Below are positions 19,801-27,300 of a stretch of 43,722 nt of DNA, piece by piece (within the stretch, counting starts at the first letter, position 1; the number at the start of each line of letters is the position of its first letter). A program made the translations under genes and the position numbers. Source of the stretch: DATFKA01 sp042095835. GTDB taxonomy: Bacteria > Bacteroidota > Bacteroidia > Chitinophagales > Saprospiraceae. The stretch is taken from positions 1 through 43,722 of the forward strand of contig JBELML010000039.1 of the NCBI GenBank assembly GCA_042095835.1. Direction: 5' to 3'. The notes under the pieces were generated by a model. It ran no database searches and was not told the origin of the DNA. It saw only the letters and a list, made by a program, of their open reading frames with translations.

Positions 19801-20872
19801 CTATTCCGTAGACCTCTCAGATCTGATGCCTAGTAGTGCACTTACGCTCTTTACTTCTGGCGACCTTAGCTTAGGTGGCAAACCTGAATTATTAGCGGTT
19901 TTGGGTGATGGGAGTGTACGTAAGTTTGAGTCTGTTACTTTTGGATCATTTCAATTCATCAATCTAGTAGCCGAAGAAGCGGTAGATGTGTATTTAAATG
20001 ATGAAAAAATAGCGGATGCTTTAGCTTACCGAGCAGCACTACCCTATTTGGATATTGAGGCAGGTCGTAGCCATACAATTGCGGTAAGTGCGGCTGGAAG
20101 CACAGATGCTTCTTCAGCCTATGATAATATCGATGATCTGGAAGTAAATGAAGGACAGTTGGCTGGCGTGATTGCAAGTGGAATGGGTATCGTGGGAGCG
20201 CGCAGGGTACAACTATATACCAACCTGGAAGCGCAGCGAGAAGCAGGAGGAGATAATAAATTCGCCTTTAATTTTTTCCAGGGTGCCTACGATGTGGAGG
20301 AATTAGATTTTCGAATCCAGAATATCACTACCCTGCACCGTAATGTAAGTTATGGTAGTTTCACAGATTATTCACTGATTGAGCCTTTATCATCTGATCC
20401 GCGAGTGACCTTTGAAATTAAGCAAAGCGGTGGGCCGCTTTTAGCTATTTTTGATGCTGACTTTTCTGCCTATGATAATTTGGGTATTACTTTATTTGGG
20501 TCTGGCAACCTGATCAACCGAGTGATTCCATCCTATGCGCTGTGGATCGCGCTGCCTAATGGTCAGACGCTGCCCCTTGACTTGGTCACTAGCACCCAAC
20601 AATTCAGTAAAATCTTAAGCCCTACAAGCGTTTACCCAAATCCGAATAAAGGGCATTTTCAAATAGAATTTTACTTACAAAAGCGCTCAGAAATTCAAAT
20701 TGAAGTGATAAACACCTTAGGAAAAGTGGTGATTCAACAAACTCAAGGTAGCTTAGGTCAAGGTAGACATTTGGTCGCTTTAAATGGTGACAATAACTTG
20801 CTACCTGGTACTTATTTCGTGCGGGTTGAAGCCGAAGATGGGATCCGTGTCACAAAAATACAAGTTCATTAA
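16808..20872 (+). CDS. Secreted DUF4397-repeat / lamin-tail-domain protein with T9SS sorting domain
   Basis: The start is placed at 16808 because it gives a clean signal peptide ('MKRVILFLLAFHVCFMGQAQ', cleavage after AQA); an in-frame ATG at 16757 would bury it. Length is 1,354 residues. Five DUF4397-like repeats of roughly 200 residues each carry the pattern '[F/I]INNSP...VDIYIND..[L/I]A..L.YQ.AS.FL': about 22-235, 414-618, 618-830, 831-1043 and 1045-1262. A lamin-tail domain ('LVINEVDYNQPGTDQSEFIE', about 237-400) sits between repeats 1 and 2. The last ~85 residues are a type A T9SS domain ('SVYPNPNKGHFQIEF', 'LLPGTYFVRVE'). It is therefore expected at the cell surface or released. No catalytic residues are apparent; an adhesive or structural role is inference. 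It ends 206 bp before the AAA+ gene on the same strand. Confidence 0.88.
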   Translation: MKRVILFLLAFHVCFMGQAQQLDIQFINNSPISGSTEGNVLDIYINDSLYNSSSNIPYLAASPSISIAQAQGTRIGIAAAGSSAPNESFAIFNINQLEAGERYTFVIHGTFGDPDNPLRLERASGQKLFSTIDNGTSIRFFNGIFSNDSVRVSQQRGTEDFMLNRRNFSSYLDVDPSIQYWDFHQGDQLLGSYQLDLRSFEDQAITALISGTIDGLPSSQLILVKNDGEVLNLAPILLPELVINEVDYNQPGTDQSEFIELYNAGLTAVNLANTQIELWNGSTNTIYDLIDLPDLSVANQDYFVVCFNQSVPNCDWFFDGSLQNGGSTPDGIILSKEGSVIDALAYEGNLPGLTEGTSVALTDDNTPFTGLSRIPNGMDSNNNDEDFTSACITPGMPNIDSLGCSAPQVPDSTLLQFFNNYNNQSLDFYLNGILLASGISYQTATTFLKVPATAGNNISLVPEGAGISASIMNFEEITFTMDAAYFAVAEGNVDSGIEFVLKDGIRVEGSTSFATDFLVYHGLSSANAVDIRLREVGLVAEQLVYQRFSDYNSALIGSYLLNVLSSESQTILQTFEIDLSNTLGQALTLVISEDLSGEDGFVIVGVSADGQVFPLEVVKFGQAQLINNIPGITLDIYSDDLLIADNLAYQKASPFIDMRANQNLTISIREGESSPASPASISFENIRFEANEHKVMILNGDGTLDRPVDLFVLEDAQVLAGADNQITLATFHGALDLPQISILENGETSFATALDYGTFQTYQNLNMLNTQLTVLEGEAGPRIGVFAEDLNRFAGQAAVLFSSGVRSGAEGFSLHIAFPDGTVRPLSKIEFAALQIIHNSPIEQVVDVYINDVEFATNLSYQEASAFLEVAAEQTSSLQIVVAGAEDLSNPLLEVENLSFGLGDTYQIFINGSPDNETYPLRIFLNDMALQQASTDFASVSNLFNGALASEPIDLSVKGASSLFTSIDYGEFSSYTTILDDQINLELKDNSSQEIIATYSVDLSDLMPSSALTLFTSGDLSLGGKPELLAVLGDGSVRKFESVTFGSFQFINLVAEEAVDVYLNDEKIADALAYRAALPYLDIEAGRSHTIAVSAAGSTDASSAYDNIDDLEVNEGQLAGVIASGMGIVGARRVQLYTNLEAQREAGGDNKFAFNFFQGAYDVEELDFRIQNITTLHRNVSYGSFTDYSLIEPLSSDPRVTFEIKQSGGPLLAIFDADFSAYDNLGITLFGSGNLINRVIPSYALWIALPNGQTLPLDLVTSTQQFSKILSPTSVYPNPNKGHFQIEFYLQKRSEIQIEVINTLGKVVIQQTQGSLGQGRHLVALNGDNNLLPGTYFVRVEAEDGIRVTKIQVH

Positions 20873-20877
20873 AATTC

Positions 20878-20974
20878 TAAACCTAAGATTTCATAAGCCC
20901 TATAATAGCATTCCTTGAGATGAATCCTAAAAATACCTTGTAGGACTAGGGATTTATGAATAACTTTAGGGTTT
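20878..20974. repeat. Imperfect inverted repeat downstream of the DUF4397 gene
   Basis: The left arm (20878-20902, with AAACCTAAGATT and CATAAGCCCTA) is the imperfect reverse complement of the right arm (20947-20974, TAGGGATTTATGAA to TTTAGGGTTT), with about 44 nt between. It could act as a transcription terminator for the DUF4397 gene, though no run of Ts follows, or be the remnant of a small element. Confidence 0.5.
20938..20968 (+). promoter_or_regulatory. Candidate promoter for the AAA+/AI-2E operon
   Basis: TTG (20938-20940), a 20-nt spacer, then TAACTTTA (20961-20968), one mismatch from the Bacteroidota -7 consensus TAnnTTTG. It lies ~110 nt before the start at 21079 and partly overlaps the right arm of the inverted repeat. 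The evidence is only a motif match. Confidence 0.35.
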
Positions 20975-21078
20975 GAGCATATAGAAACCGGAATAGGTTG
21001 ATTTTAGGCCATTGCTTGATTTGGCTAGTGTTTGGTAAACCTATTCTTAAATTGAGGCTACAAAGCAAAAATATTTAG

Positions 21079-23721
21079 ATGGCAGAGGATTTTTCACATC
21101 CTGACAAGAAATGGTTCAAGTTTAAAGAACTAAAAGTATACTCTTCAACGGAGTGGCTTGCTGATAATAAGAAAAAGTATCGCCAAGTCTTTGACCGCTT
21201 TGAAACTACTTATGTCTACGCAGAACTCTCCTTCTACAACAAGCAATTTGATCTTGAGGATTGGGAAATCAATGTAGAGCTGAAATGCTTTGCCCTCAAA
21301 AAGGGTAAAAAAGAAATATGCAATCTTCCACTCACCAAAAAGGTTAGTCGCTACGATAATATTGTCTATATCCGCGAAGGATGGGGAAATAAAAGCGAAG
21401 GCGCTTTTTGGAAAAAAGGTACCTACTATTGGGAGGCTTGGATCGAGGGCGAAAAAGTAGGAACTAAATACTTCTACATTGAAGATGCTGCTCCTGACGC
21501 TTTCCCCGAGGAGAATCCCTATATCGAAGTACAATCACTACGGCTTTATGAAGGCCCCTATGATGATGTACCTGAAGAAGATCGAGTCTATTATAAAACT
21601 TTTCATAGCGAGGAGACTAGATATATTTATGCAGAGATCATACTGCGCAACCTCCACGATACCAAATCCTGGCAATGCGAGCTATTCACCAAGTTCTACA
21701 ATGATGCACGGGAGCTCAAAGGTCAGGTAATCCGACTTCACCGTGTGGAGAAAAAAGACGAATTAATCAAAATCACTGCCGGCTGGGGCTCCAATGTCAA
21801 AGGCTCCTGGCGCAGAGATAAGTACACGGCAGAGATCGTCTTTATGGACCGCCTACTCGCAGTACTTCCTTTTGAGGTCGACGATGAGTTTGAAGAAGGC
21901 GTGACCGGTGTACTCCTACCCGACCGTCAGGCGCCCGTTATCTTGAGCCCTATCGAGGATGATACAAGATCCTTCGAGGAGGTCATGATCAAACTCAATG
22001 ATTTGATTGGCCTAACCGCTATCAAAAAGCAGGTAAGTGACCACGCCAACTATATCAAGTTTTTGCAGCTTCGAAAAGAAAAAGGCTTTGAAGAAAAAGA
22101 AGCGGTTAATGTTCATTCGGTTTTCATAGGAAACCCTGGGACTGGAAAGACCACCGTCGCTACGATGATGGGCCTTTTGTACCGCAAAATGGGTTTATTA
22201 TCCAAAGGCCATGTGCACGAAGTAGATCGGGTCGATCTGGTTGGTGAGTATATTGGTCAAACCGCTCCTAAAGTAAAAGAGGCTATTGAAAAAGCGAGAG
22301 GTGGCGTTCTATTTATCGACGAGGCTTATGCGCTCGCTCGCTCAAATGAAGATACCAAAGATTTCGGTAGAGAAGTGATCGAAATCTTGGTCAAAGAAAT
22401 GTCTAACGGCCAAGGAGATATGGCTGTAATTGTGGCGGGCTACCCCAAGGAAATGAAGCAATTCATGGATTCCAATCCAGGACTAAAGTCCCGCTTTAAG
22501 CTCTATTTTGAATTTTCTGATTATTTGCCGCAGGAGCTTTCTCAAATTGCCGATTATGCCTGCATTCAAAAAGGAGTGAAGCTTACAACGGCAGCTAGAG
22601 CAGAGATTGATGAAATCATTATTGAAGCATTTCGTAAAAGAGATCGAAGCTTTGGGAATGCCCGATTTGTATATGATTTAATCGAAAAAACTAAAATCAA
22701 CCTTGGCCTTAGAATTATGGCTGCTCCAGATCCGCACATTTTTGAAATGGAAGAACTGGAGTTGATCCAAGCCCAAGATGTCTATAGCCTCAAAGATCAA
22801 ACCAAGGCCGAATTGCCACAAATACCTGTCGACGAGCAGCTTCTCAAAGAATCATTGGGTGAGCTCAACCAACTCATTGGCATGAAGAGTGTCAAGGCAC
22901 AGATCAATGAGCTCGTCCGACTAGTACGCTTCTACCGCGAGACCGGTAAAGATGTCTTGAATGGGTTTTTCTTGCATACGGTTTTTATTGGTAATCCAGG
23001 GACCGGAAAGACTACTGTCGCACGTATACTCACCAAGATTTATAAAGCGCTAGGTGTGCTGGAAAGAGGACATATGGTAGAGACAGATCGCCAGGGTCTG
23101 GTAGCTGGTTATATCGGACAAACCGCCATCAAAACAGATGAAAGGATTGCAGAGTCCCTAGGTGGTGTTTTATTCATTGACGAAGCTTATGCTTTGACCA
23201 ATCGGTCTAATGGAGGGCAAGGAGACTTTGGCGACGAGGCCATCCAAACCTTGCTCAAGCGTATGGAGGACCATCGCGGCCGCTTTTTTGTTTTCGTAGC
23301 TGGGTATCCTGACAATATGGAGTCTTTCTTGAAAGCGAATCCAGGGCTCAGCTCTCGCTTTGATAAAATATTAAAGTTCGATGATTACGAGCCTGAGGAG
23401 TTGACACATATAGCCTTGCAGATGCTAGAAATGCGCGGTTTACTCCCTACGCCTGAAGCCACCAAGCATTTAAAAGCCTATCTGGAGTTTCTCTACGAAT
23501 ACCGCGACAAGTATTTTGGTAATGCTCGGACGGTACGAAATATTGTCACCGAAGCGATCAAAAATCAGAATTTGCGCTTAGCGGCACTCAGCAAAGAAGC
23601 CAGAGCAGATACGCCTGATAATTTATTGACCATCGAAGATGTCAACAGCTTTAAAACGGATACCAGCACCTTTGACTTCAATAAGAAAACGATTGGTTTT
23701 CGTAGGCGAGCGGAGAAATAA
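21079..23721 (+). CDS. Tandem-Ig, tandem CbxX/SpoVK-type AAA+ ATPase
   Basis: An 880-residue protein built as two duplications. Residues ~10-135 and ~145-275 are two related beta-rich, Ig-like modules sharing 'YVYAEL/YIYAEI', a central 'R.....I.I.[EA]GWG' and a 'W.KGTY/WRRDKY' strand. Two AAA+ domains of the CbxX/CfqX-SpoVK group follow: about 305-560 with 'GNPGTGKTTVATM' (Lys357) and 'VLFIDEAYAL' (Asp414, Glu415), and about 595-860 with 'GNPGTGKTTVARI' (Lys644) and 'VLFIDEAYAL' (Asp701, Glu702). Both keep Walker A and B, so both look active. Relatives include the rubisco activase CbbX and the EccA ATPases of type VII secretion, all protein remodellers. No signal peptide, so cytoplasmic. The AI-2E-family gene starts 8 nt after its stop, which implies an operon. 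The substrate is unknown. Confidence 0.9.
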   Translation: MAEDFSHPDKKWFKFKELKVYSSTEWLADNKKKYRQVFDRFETTYVYAELSFYNKQFDLEDWEINVELKCFALKKGKKEICNLPLTKKVSRYDNIVYIREGWGNKSEGAFWKKGTYYWEAWIEGEKVGTKYFYIEDAAPDAFPEENPYIEVQSLRLYEGPYDDVPEEDRVYYKTFHSEETRYIYAEIILRNLHDTKSWQCELFTKFYNDARELKGQVIRLHRVEKKDELIKITAGWGSNVKGSWRRDKYTAEIVFMDRLLAVLPFEVDDEFEEGVTGVLLPDRQAPVILSPIEDDTRSFEEVMIKLNDLIGLTAIKKQVSDHANYIKFLQLRKEKGFEEKEAVNVHSVFIGNPGTGKTTVATMMGLLYRKMGLLSKGHVHEVDRVDLVGEYIGQTAPKVKEAIEKARGGVLFIDEAYALARSNEDTKDFGREVIEILVKEMSNGQGDMAVIVAGYPKEMKQFMDSNPGLKSRFKLYFEFSDYLPQELSQIADYACIQKGVKLTTAARAEIDEIIIEAFRKRDRSFGNARFVYDLIEKTKINLGLRIMAAPDPHIFEMEELELIQAQDVYSLKDQTKAELPQIPVDEQLLKESLGELNQLIGMKSVKAQINELVRLVRFYRETGKDVLNGFFLHTVFIGNPGTGKTTVARILTKIYKALGVLERGHMVETDRQGLVAGYIGQTAIKTDERIAESLGGVLFIDEAYALTNRSNGGQGDFGDEAIQTLLKRMEDHRGRFFVFVAGYPDNMESFLKANPGLSSRFDKILKFDDYEPEELTHIALQMLEMRGLLPTPEATKHLKAYLEFLYEYRDKYFGNARTVRNIVTEAIKNQNLRLAALSKEARADTPDNLLTIEDVNSFKTDTSTFDFNKKTIGFRRRAEK

Positions 23722-23729
23722 TTTCGACC

Positions 23730-24845
23730 ATGAGTACCAACAACCTTAGCCGTTATTTAGCCATTGGATTTGGATTCTTTGTGGTGGGCTTTATTGTCTA
23801 CCGATTTAGTGATCTTGTAGCCTACGTTTTGATTGCTTGGATCTTGTCTTTGATTGGCAGACCGCTGATGCGTCTTTTCCAAAAGATTAAGATTGGGAAG
23901 TGGCGAATGGGTCCTAATTTATCCGCCGTATTGGTCTTATTGAGTTTTTTCATTGTCGGCTTTTTGATTTTCATCCTCTTTGTACCGCTCGTATTGGAGC
24001 AAGCCTATAATCTTGCGGGGGTAGACTACAAAAGCATAGCTCAAGCTCTAGAAGAACCTTTCCAGCAATTTGAACGGTGGCTGGCCGACTATGGCGTCCC
24101 ACTGGAGGAGAAATCACTTGAAGATATCGTAAGTACCACCTTGCAAGGCAACTTTGATCCTTCGAAATTCGGGGAGATTGTCAGTAAGATTATTGGGGCT
24201 GCGGGTACCATTATGATCGGTATTTTCTCTATAGTCTTTATCACATTCTTTTTCTTGAAAGAGCAAGGGCTATTCGTGAATGCGCTACTGGCGATCATAC
24301 CAAGCAAATATGAAGAACAGACCAAGGAATCGGTAAAAGATATTGTCTATTTACTCTCTCGCTATTTCAGTGGCATCTTGGTACAGATCACCGTGATCAC
24401 CATCTATATGACCGTATTACTTAGTCTTTTTGGTGTGAAGAATGCCTTGCTGATTGCTCTTTTTGCGGCCTTTATCAATGTCATTCCCTACTTAGGCCCT
24501 GTTATCGGAGCGGCTTTTGGTATTTTTATCACGATATCCTCTAACCTGGATATGGATTTTTATACCCAACTTCTCCCGCTTTTGGGTAAGGTGACTATCA
24601 TATTTGCGACTATGCAAATGTTGGATAATTTCATCCTACAACCGTTTATCTTTTCCACTTCCGTCCTTGCACATCCCTTGGAGATATTCTTGGTCATATT
24701 GATGGGAGCCAGTCTTATGGGCATACTCGGGATGGTCCTTGCTATCCCAACCTATACCGTGATAAGGGTTATTGCTCGAGAGTTTTTCAAAAAGTTTAAG
24801 CTCGTGCAAAGGCTGACTCATAAATTTGATGAAGAAGGAATTTAG
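23730..24845 (+). CDS. AI-2E/PerM-family membrane protein
   Basis: A 371-residue polytopic membrane protein, the normal length of the AI-2E transporter (PF01594) family. Hydrophobic helices occur at about 8-40, 60-90, 155-185, 208-235, 238-275 and 295-345, with an amphipathic soluble stretch at about 95-150. Family hallmarks are 'GVKNALLIALFAAFINVIPY' and 'LGPVIGA', followed by a 'HPLEIFLVILMGASLMGILG' helix. Members are reported to export autoinducer-2 or to act as Na+/H+ antiporters; which applies here cannot be told. It is 8 nt downstream of the AAA+ gene and almost abuts the convergent TonB receptor gene (3-nt gap), leaving no room for a terminator outside coding sequence. Confidence 0.92.
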   Translation: MSTNNLSRYLAIGFGFFVVGFIVYRFSDLVAYVLIAWILSLIGRPLMRLFQKIKIGKWRMGPNLSAVLVLLSFFIVGFLIFILFVPLVLEQAYNLAGVDYKSIAQALEEPFQQFERWLADYGVPLEEKSLEDIVSTTLQGNFDPSKFGEIVSKIIGAAGTIMIGIFSIVFITFFFLKEQGLFVNALLAIIPSKYEEQTKESVKDIVYLLSRYFSGILVQITVITIYMTVLLSLFGVKNALLIALFAAFINVIPYLGPVIGAAFGIFITISSNLDMDFYTQLLPLLGKVTIIFATMQMLDNFILQPFIFSTSVLAHPLEIFLVILMGASLMGILGMVLAIPTYTVIRVIAREFFKKFKLVQRLTHKFDEEGI

Positions 24846-24848
24846 GAC

Positions 24849-27146
24849 TTAACCTTTCTTCCTTCTTCCTGTATTCCATCTAAAACCTAGATAAAACTCC
24901 CGACCGTGGATGGGCGAAAAAGCATAAGAAGTATCGAAATATTGACTAAATCCAGGTGTGGTCGTCGGATCATTCACACCTACCACTGGCGAAATTTCCT
25001 GTCGGTAATCAAATAGATTCTGCACTCCCAAGTACAATTCAAATGTTGAATTAGAAAACCCTTTGGTGATCTGCACATTATGGAAAAGGAAGGCTTCGGA
25101 TTCGGTTGGCCTTGGTGTGGATAGCGGATTGCCATTCGCATCCAAATCGAACAACTCTGGTAAAGCCATAGGCCCAGTAGCATTAAAGGTATAAGAGAGA
25201 TTCAACTTCGGCTTTCGCCAATTATAATTGAGGGTCATGTTTGTCGTCCAATCTGGAGCAAACTCCACCGCTCTAGTCACATTATTCCCATTTTCATCTG
25301 GCTCTGTTTCAATTACTTCTTGTACATTCCAGCTCATATTGATGGCCAAGGGAAACATAAATTGATGGTTCACCGTCATGCCGATACCTCGCGTAATGGC
25401 ATAACCATCCGTATTGGCGTAAATAATTTTGCCCGGTGTCTCGTAATCTGGCAAGATTTTATTGGTGAAATAGGTATAAAAGGCGTCAATATCAAAACTA
25501 CCTTGGCTATTGCCAATATTGTAGATTTGGTTCCAGTTCAAGGAGGCATTATAGGACTGCTCAGGTCGGAGCTCCTCTACTATTTCTACCGCCCGCTGGC
25601 CGGAAATAAAGGCATGGTCTTCGGTAAATAAATTAACTAAACGGAAGCCCGTTCCAAAATTCATCCGCAGGGTTGACCAGGTACTTGGCTTGTATTTGGA
25701 ACTCAAGCGCGGTGCAAAGATCAATCCATGGTTCTCATAATGATCTAAACGGGCGCCTGTCAACAAAGTAAACTTATCGGAAACCGTCCATTCATCTTGT
25801 ACAAAAACACCAGGAATTAACTGGTGATCCGCAGCATTCCCTACTTCACTATCCGTAGCAATTGTGTTATCATCGTAGTATTGATAGCGGGCCGTAAGTC
25901 CCACTAATACATCGTGTTTTTTGATCTCTTTATTCCAGGTCAAGTTGGTAAAAGCGATTTGCTGTTGTGCCTGATAATAATCCGACCCATAGTAGCTATC
26001 CTGATCATGATGACTCAGCGAAAAGTCTAATTTTATATCTTCTTCACCCGCAAACTCATGGGTACCAAAAATCTCTAACCGGTTGGTATAGATACTTTCT
26101 CCATAAATATCTTCATTACCTCTTAAATCGCGGTAAGCCCTATTGGTCAAGAACTGCTCTACCCCATTTCGACGATCCTCGTAATAGTATTTAGCGGCAA
26201 TAGAAGTCGTTTTATAATCAGCCCTTTCCTTAGACCATTTGGTGAATAAAGAAATCCGATCCATATTGACCACATCACTGAAGAAGTCATTATTCTCATC
26301 ATCAAAATTATTGATATAGGCATAGTTGAGTCCCACGTAAGCATTCCAATCACCGACTTCTGGAGAAAAGGCTAGATTTCCAAAAGATTCGAGGTGGCTG
26401 GTAGCCATAAGGTCTACCGATAAAGCTGGCTGCTCCGCCGGATCTTTGGTGATGATATTGATAACTCCTGCTACCGCCTCCGAACCATATAGCGTAGAAC
26501 TTGGTCCTTTGATGACCTCGAATCGATCGATGATCATAGTAGGGATACCATTTAAGCCGTACACAGAAGCTAAGTTGCCATAGATGGGTGTTCCATCCAT
26601 AAGTACAGCGGTATAGGCACCAGGTAAGCCATTGATGCTAATGCTATTCGTAAAACAAACGCCACAGGCGACTACCTCTTGTACACCATTAACTAGCGTA
26701 ATGCCTTCTACAATATTTGTAGGTGAAATATTTTTTTGTAAGAACTTCGCCGTAATCACATCTACTTTTATCGGTGAAGCCGCTACGAAGGTCTCCTTCA
26801 TGGTACCTGTAACCACCACTTCTTCCAGGCCTAAAATGTCTTCGAGCAATTCGATAGCACCCAAATCTATAGCAGATGAATTACTCAAATCTACCTTCAG
26901 GGTCTTCGTTCGATAGCCAATAGAGGTAATACTCAATTCATAGGTTTGGGCTTCCAGTCCAAGTAATTCGAAAGCGCCATTTTCATCAGTTACTGTACCT
27001 ATTGTGCTCCCGGGTACGGCTATCGTAGCATAAGCTAGCGCCTCGCCACCACTAGCCACTTTACCAGTAAGCGACTGTGCCCGTAGTGCAGCTGTAGCTA
27101 CCAGGAAAGCGATTATAATAAGTATAGGGTAAGATTTAAAGTTCAT
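24849..27146 (-). CDS. TonB-dependent outer-membrane receptor
   Basis: A 765-residue receptor. The signal peptide is 'MNFKSYPILIIIAFLVATAA' with cleavage near ALRAQ. Residues ~24-110 form a carboxypeptidase-regulatory-like domain ('GKVASGGEALAYATI', 'ITSIGYRTKTL'). The plug (about 115-235) includes 'MIIDRFEVIKGPSSTLYGSE' and 'AVAGVINIITKDP'. The rest is the 22-strand barrel, ending 'FYLGFRWNTGRRKKG'. The plug carries a Cys161-Gly-Val-Cys164 pair in 'VACGVCFTNSISINGLPG', which could form a disulfide or touch a ligand. It stands alone, without a SusD partner, so a small ligand such as a siderophore, metal chelate or cobalamin is more likely than a glycan; the substrate cannot be told. A strong Bacteroidota promoter lies at 27206-27237. 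The gene ends 3 nt from the convergent AI-2E-family gene. Confidence 0.93.
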   Translation of the reverse strand: MNFKSYPILIIIAFLVATAALRAQSLTGKVASGGEALAYATIAVPGSTIGTVTDENGAFELLGLEAQTYELSITSIGYRTKTLKVDLSNSSAIDLGAIELLEDILGLEEVVVTGTMKETFVAASPIKVDVITAKFLQKNISPTNIVEGITLVNGVQEVVACGVCFTNSISINGLPGAYTAVLMDGTPIYGNLASVYGLNGIPTMIIDRFEVIKGPSSTLYGSEAVAGVINIITKDPAEQPALSVDLMATSHLESFGNLAFSPEVGDWNAYVGLNYAYINNFDDENNDFFSDVVNMDRISLFTKWSKERADYKTTSIAAKYYYEDRRNGVEQFLTNRAYRDLRGNEDIYGESIYTNRLEIFGTHEFAGEEDIKLDFSLSHHDQDSYYGSDYYQAQQQIAFTNLTWNKEIKKHDVLVGLTARYQYYDDNTIATDSEVGNAADHQLIPGVFVQDEWTVSDKFTLLTGARLDHYENHGLIFAPRLSSKYKPSTWSTLRMNFGTGFRLVNLFTEDHAFISGQRAVEIVEELRPEQSYNASLNWNQIYNIGNSQGSFDIDAFYTYFTNKILPDYETPGKIIYANTDGYAITRGIGMTVNHQFMFPLAINMSWNVQEVIETEPDENGNNVTRAVEFAPDWTTNMTLNYNWRKPKLNLSYTFNATGPMALPELFDLDANGNPLSTPRPTESEAFLFHNVQITKGFSNSTFELYLGVQNLFDYRQEISPVVGVNDPTTTPGFSQYFDTSYAFSPIHGREFYLGFRWNTGRRKKG

Positions 27147-27205
27147 TTATTCCTTTTTAAAGCTATCCTACATCAATAAGCAGGTAGCTCTACATTTTGT
27201 TTTCA

Positions 27206-27237
27206 CAAAAATAGAATAAAATTTTTAGACTAGCAAA
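27206..27237 (-). promoter_or_regulatory. Bacteroidota-type promoter of the TonB receptor gene
   Basis: On the minus strand: TTTG (27237-27234), a 20-nt spacer, then TATTTTTG (27213-27206), an exact match to TTTG-N19-21-TAnnTTTG. Transcription would start near 27199, giving a leader of about 50 nt before the ATG at 27146. Confidence 0.8.
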
Positions 27238-27253
27238 AAAATTAAATCAAGGT

Positions 27254-27297
27254 AATTGAATTACACTCCAAGATACTTGGGAGAGTGCAATTGAATT
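27254..27297 (-). terminator. Hairpin terminator after fbp
   Basis: Arms 27254-27268 and 27283-27297 pair over 15 bp with two mismatches (AATTGAATTACACTC against GAGTGCAATTGAATT), with a 14-nt loop. It begins 3 nt beyond the fbp stop. A run of seven Ts on the minus strand follows ~14 nt later and merges into the -33 element of the receptor promoter, so the hairpin separates the two transcripts. Confidence 0.6.
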
Positions 27298-27300
27298 GGC

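Noticed and set aside
21079..23721. AAA+ gene as part of a type VII or contractile injection system
   Set aside because: CbxX-type ATPases occur in such systems, but no sheath, tube, baseplate, EccC or ESX-like gene is in the window.
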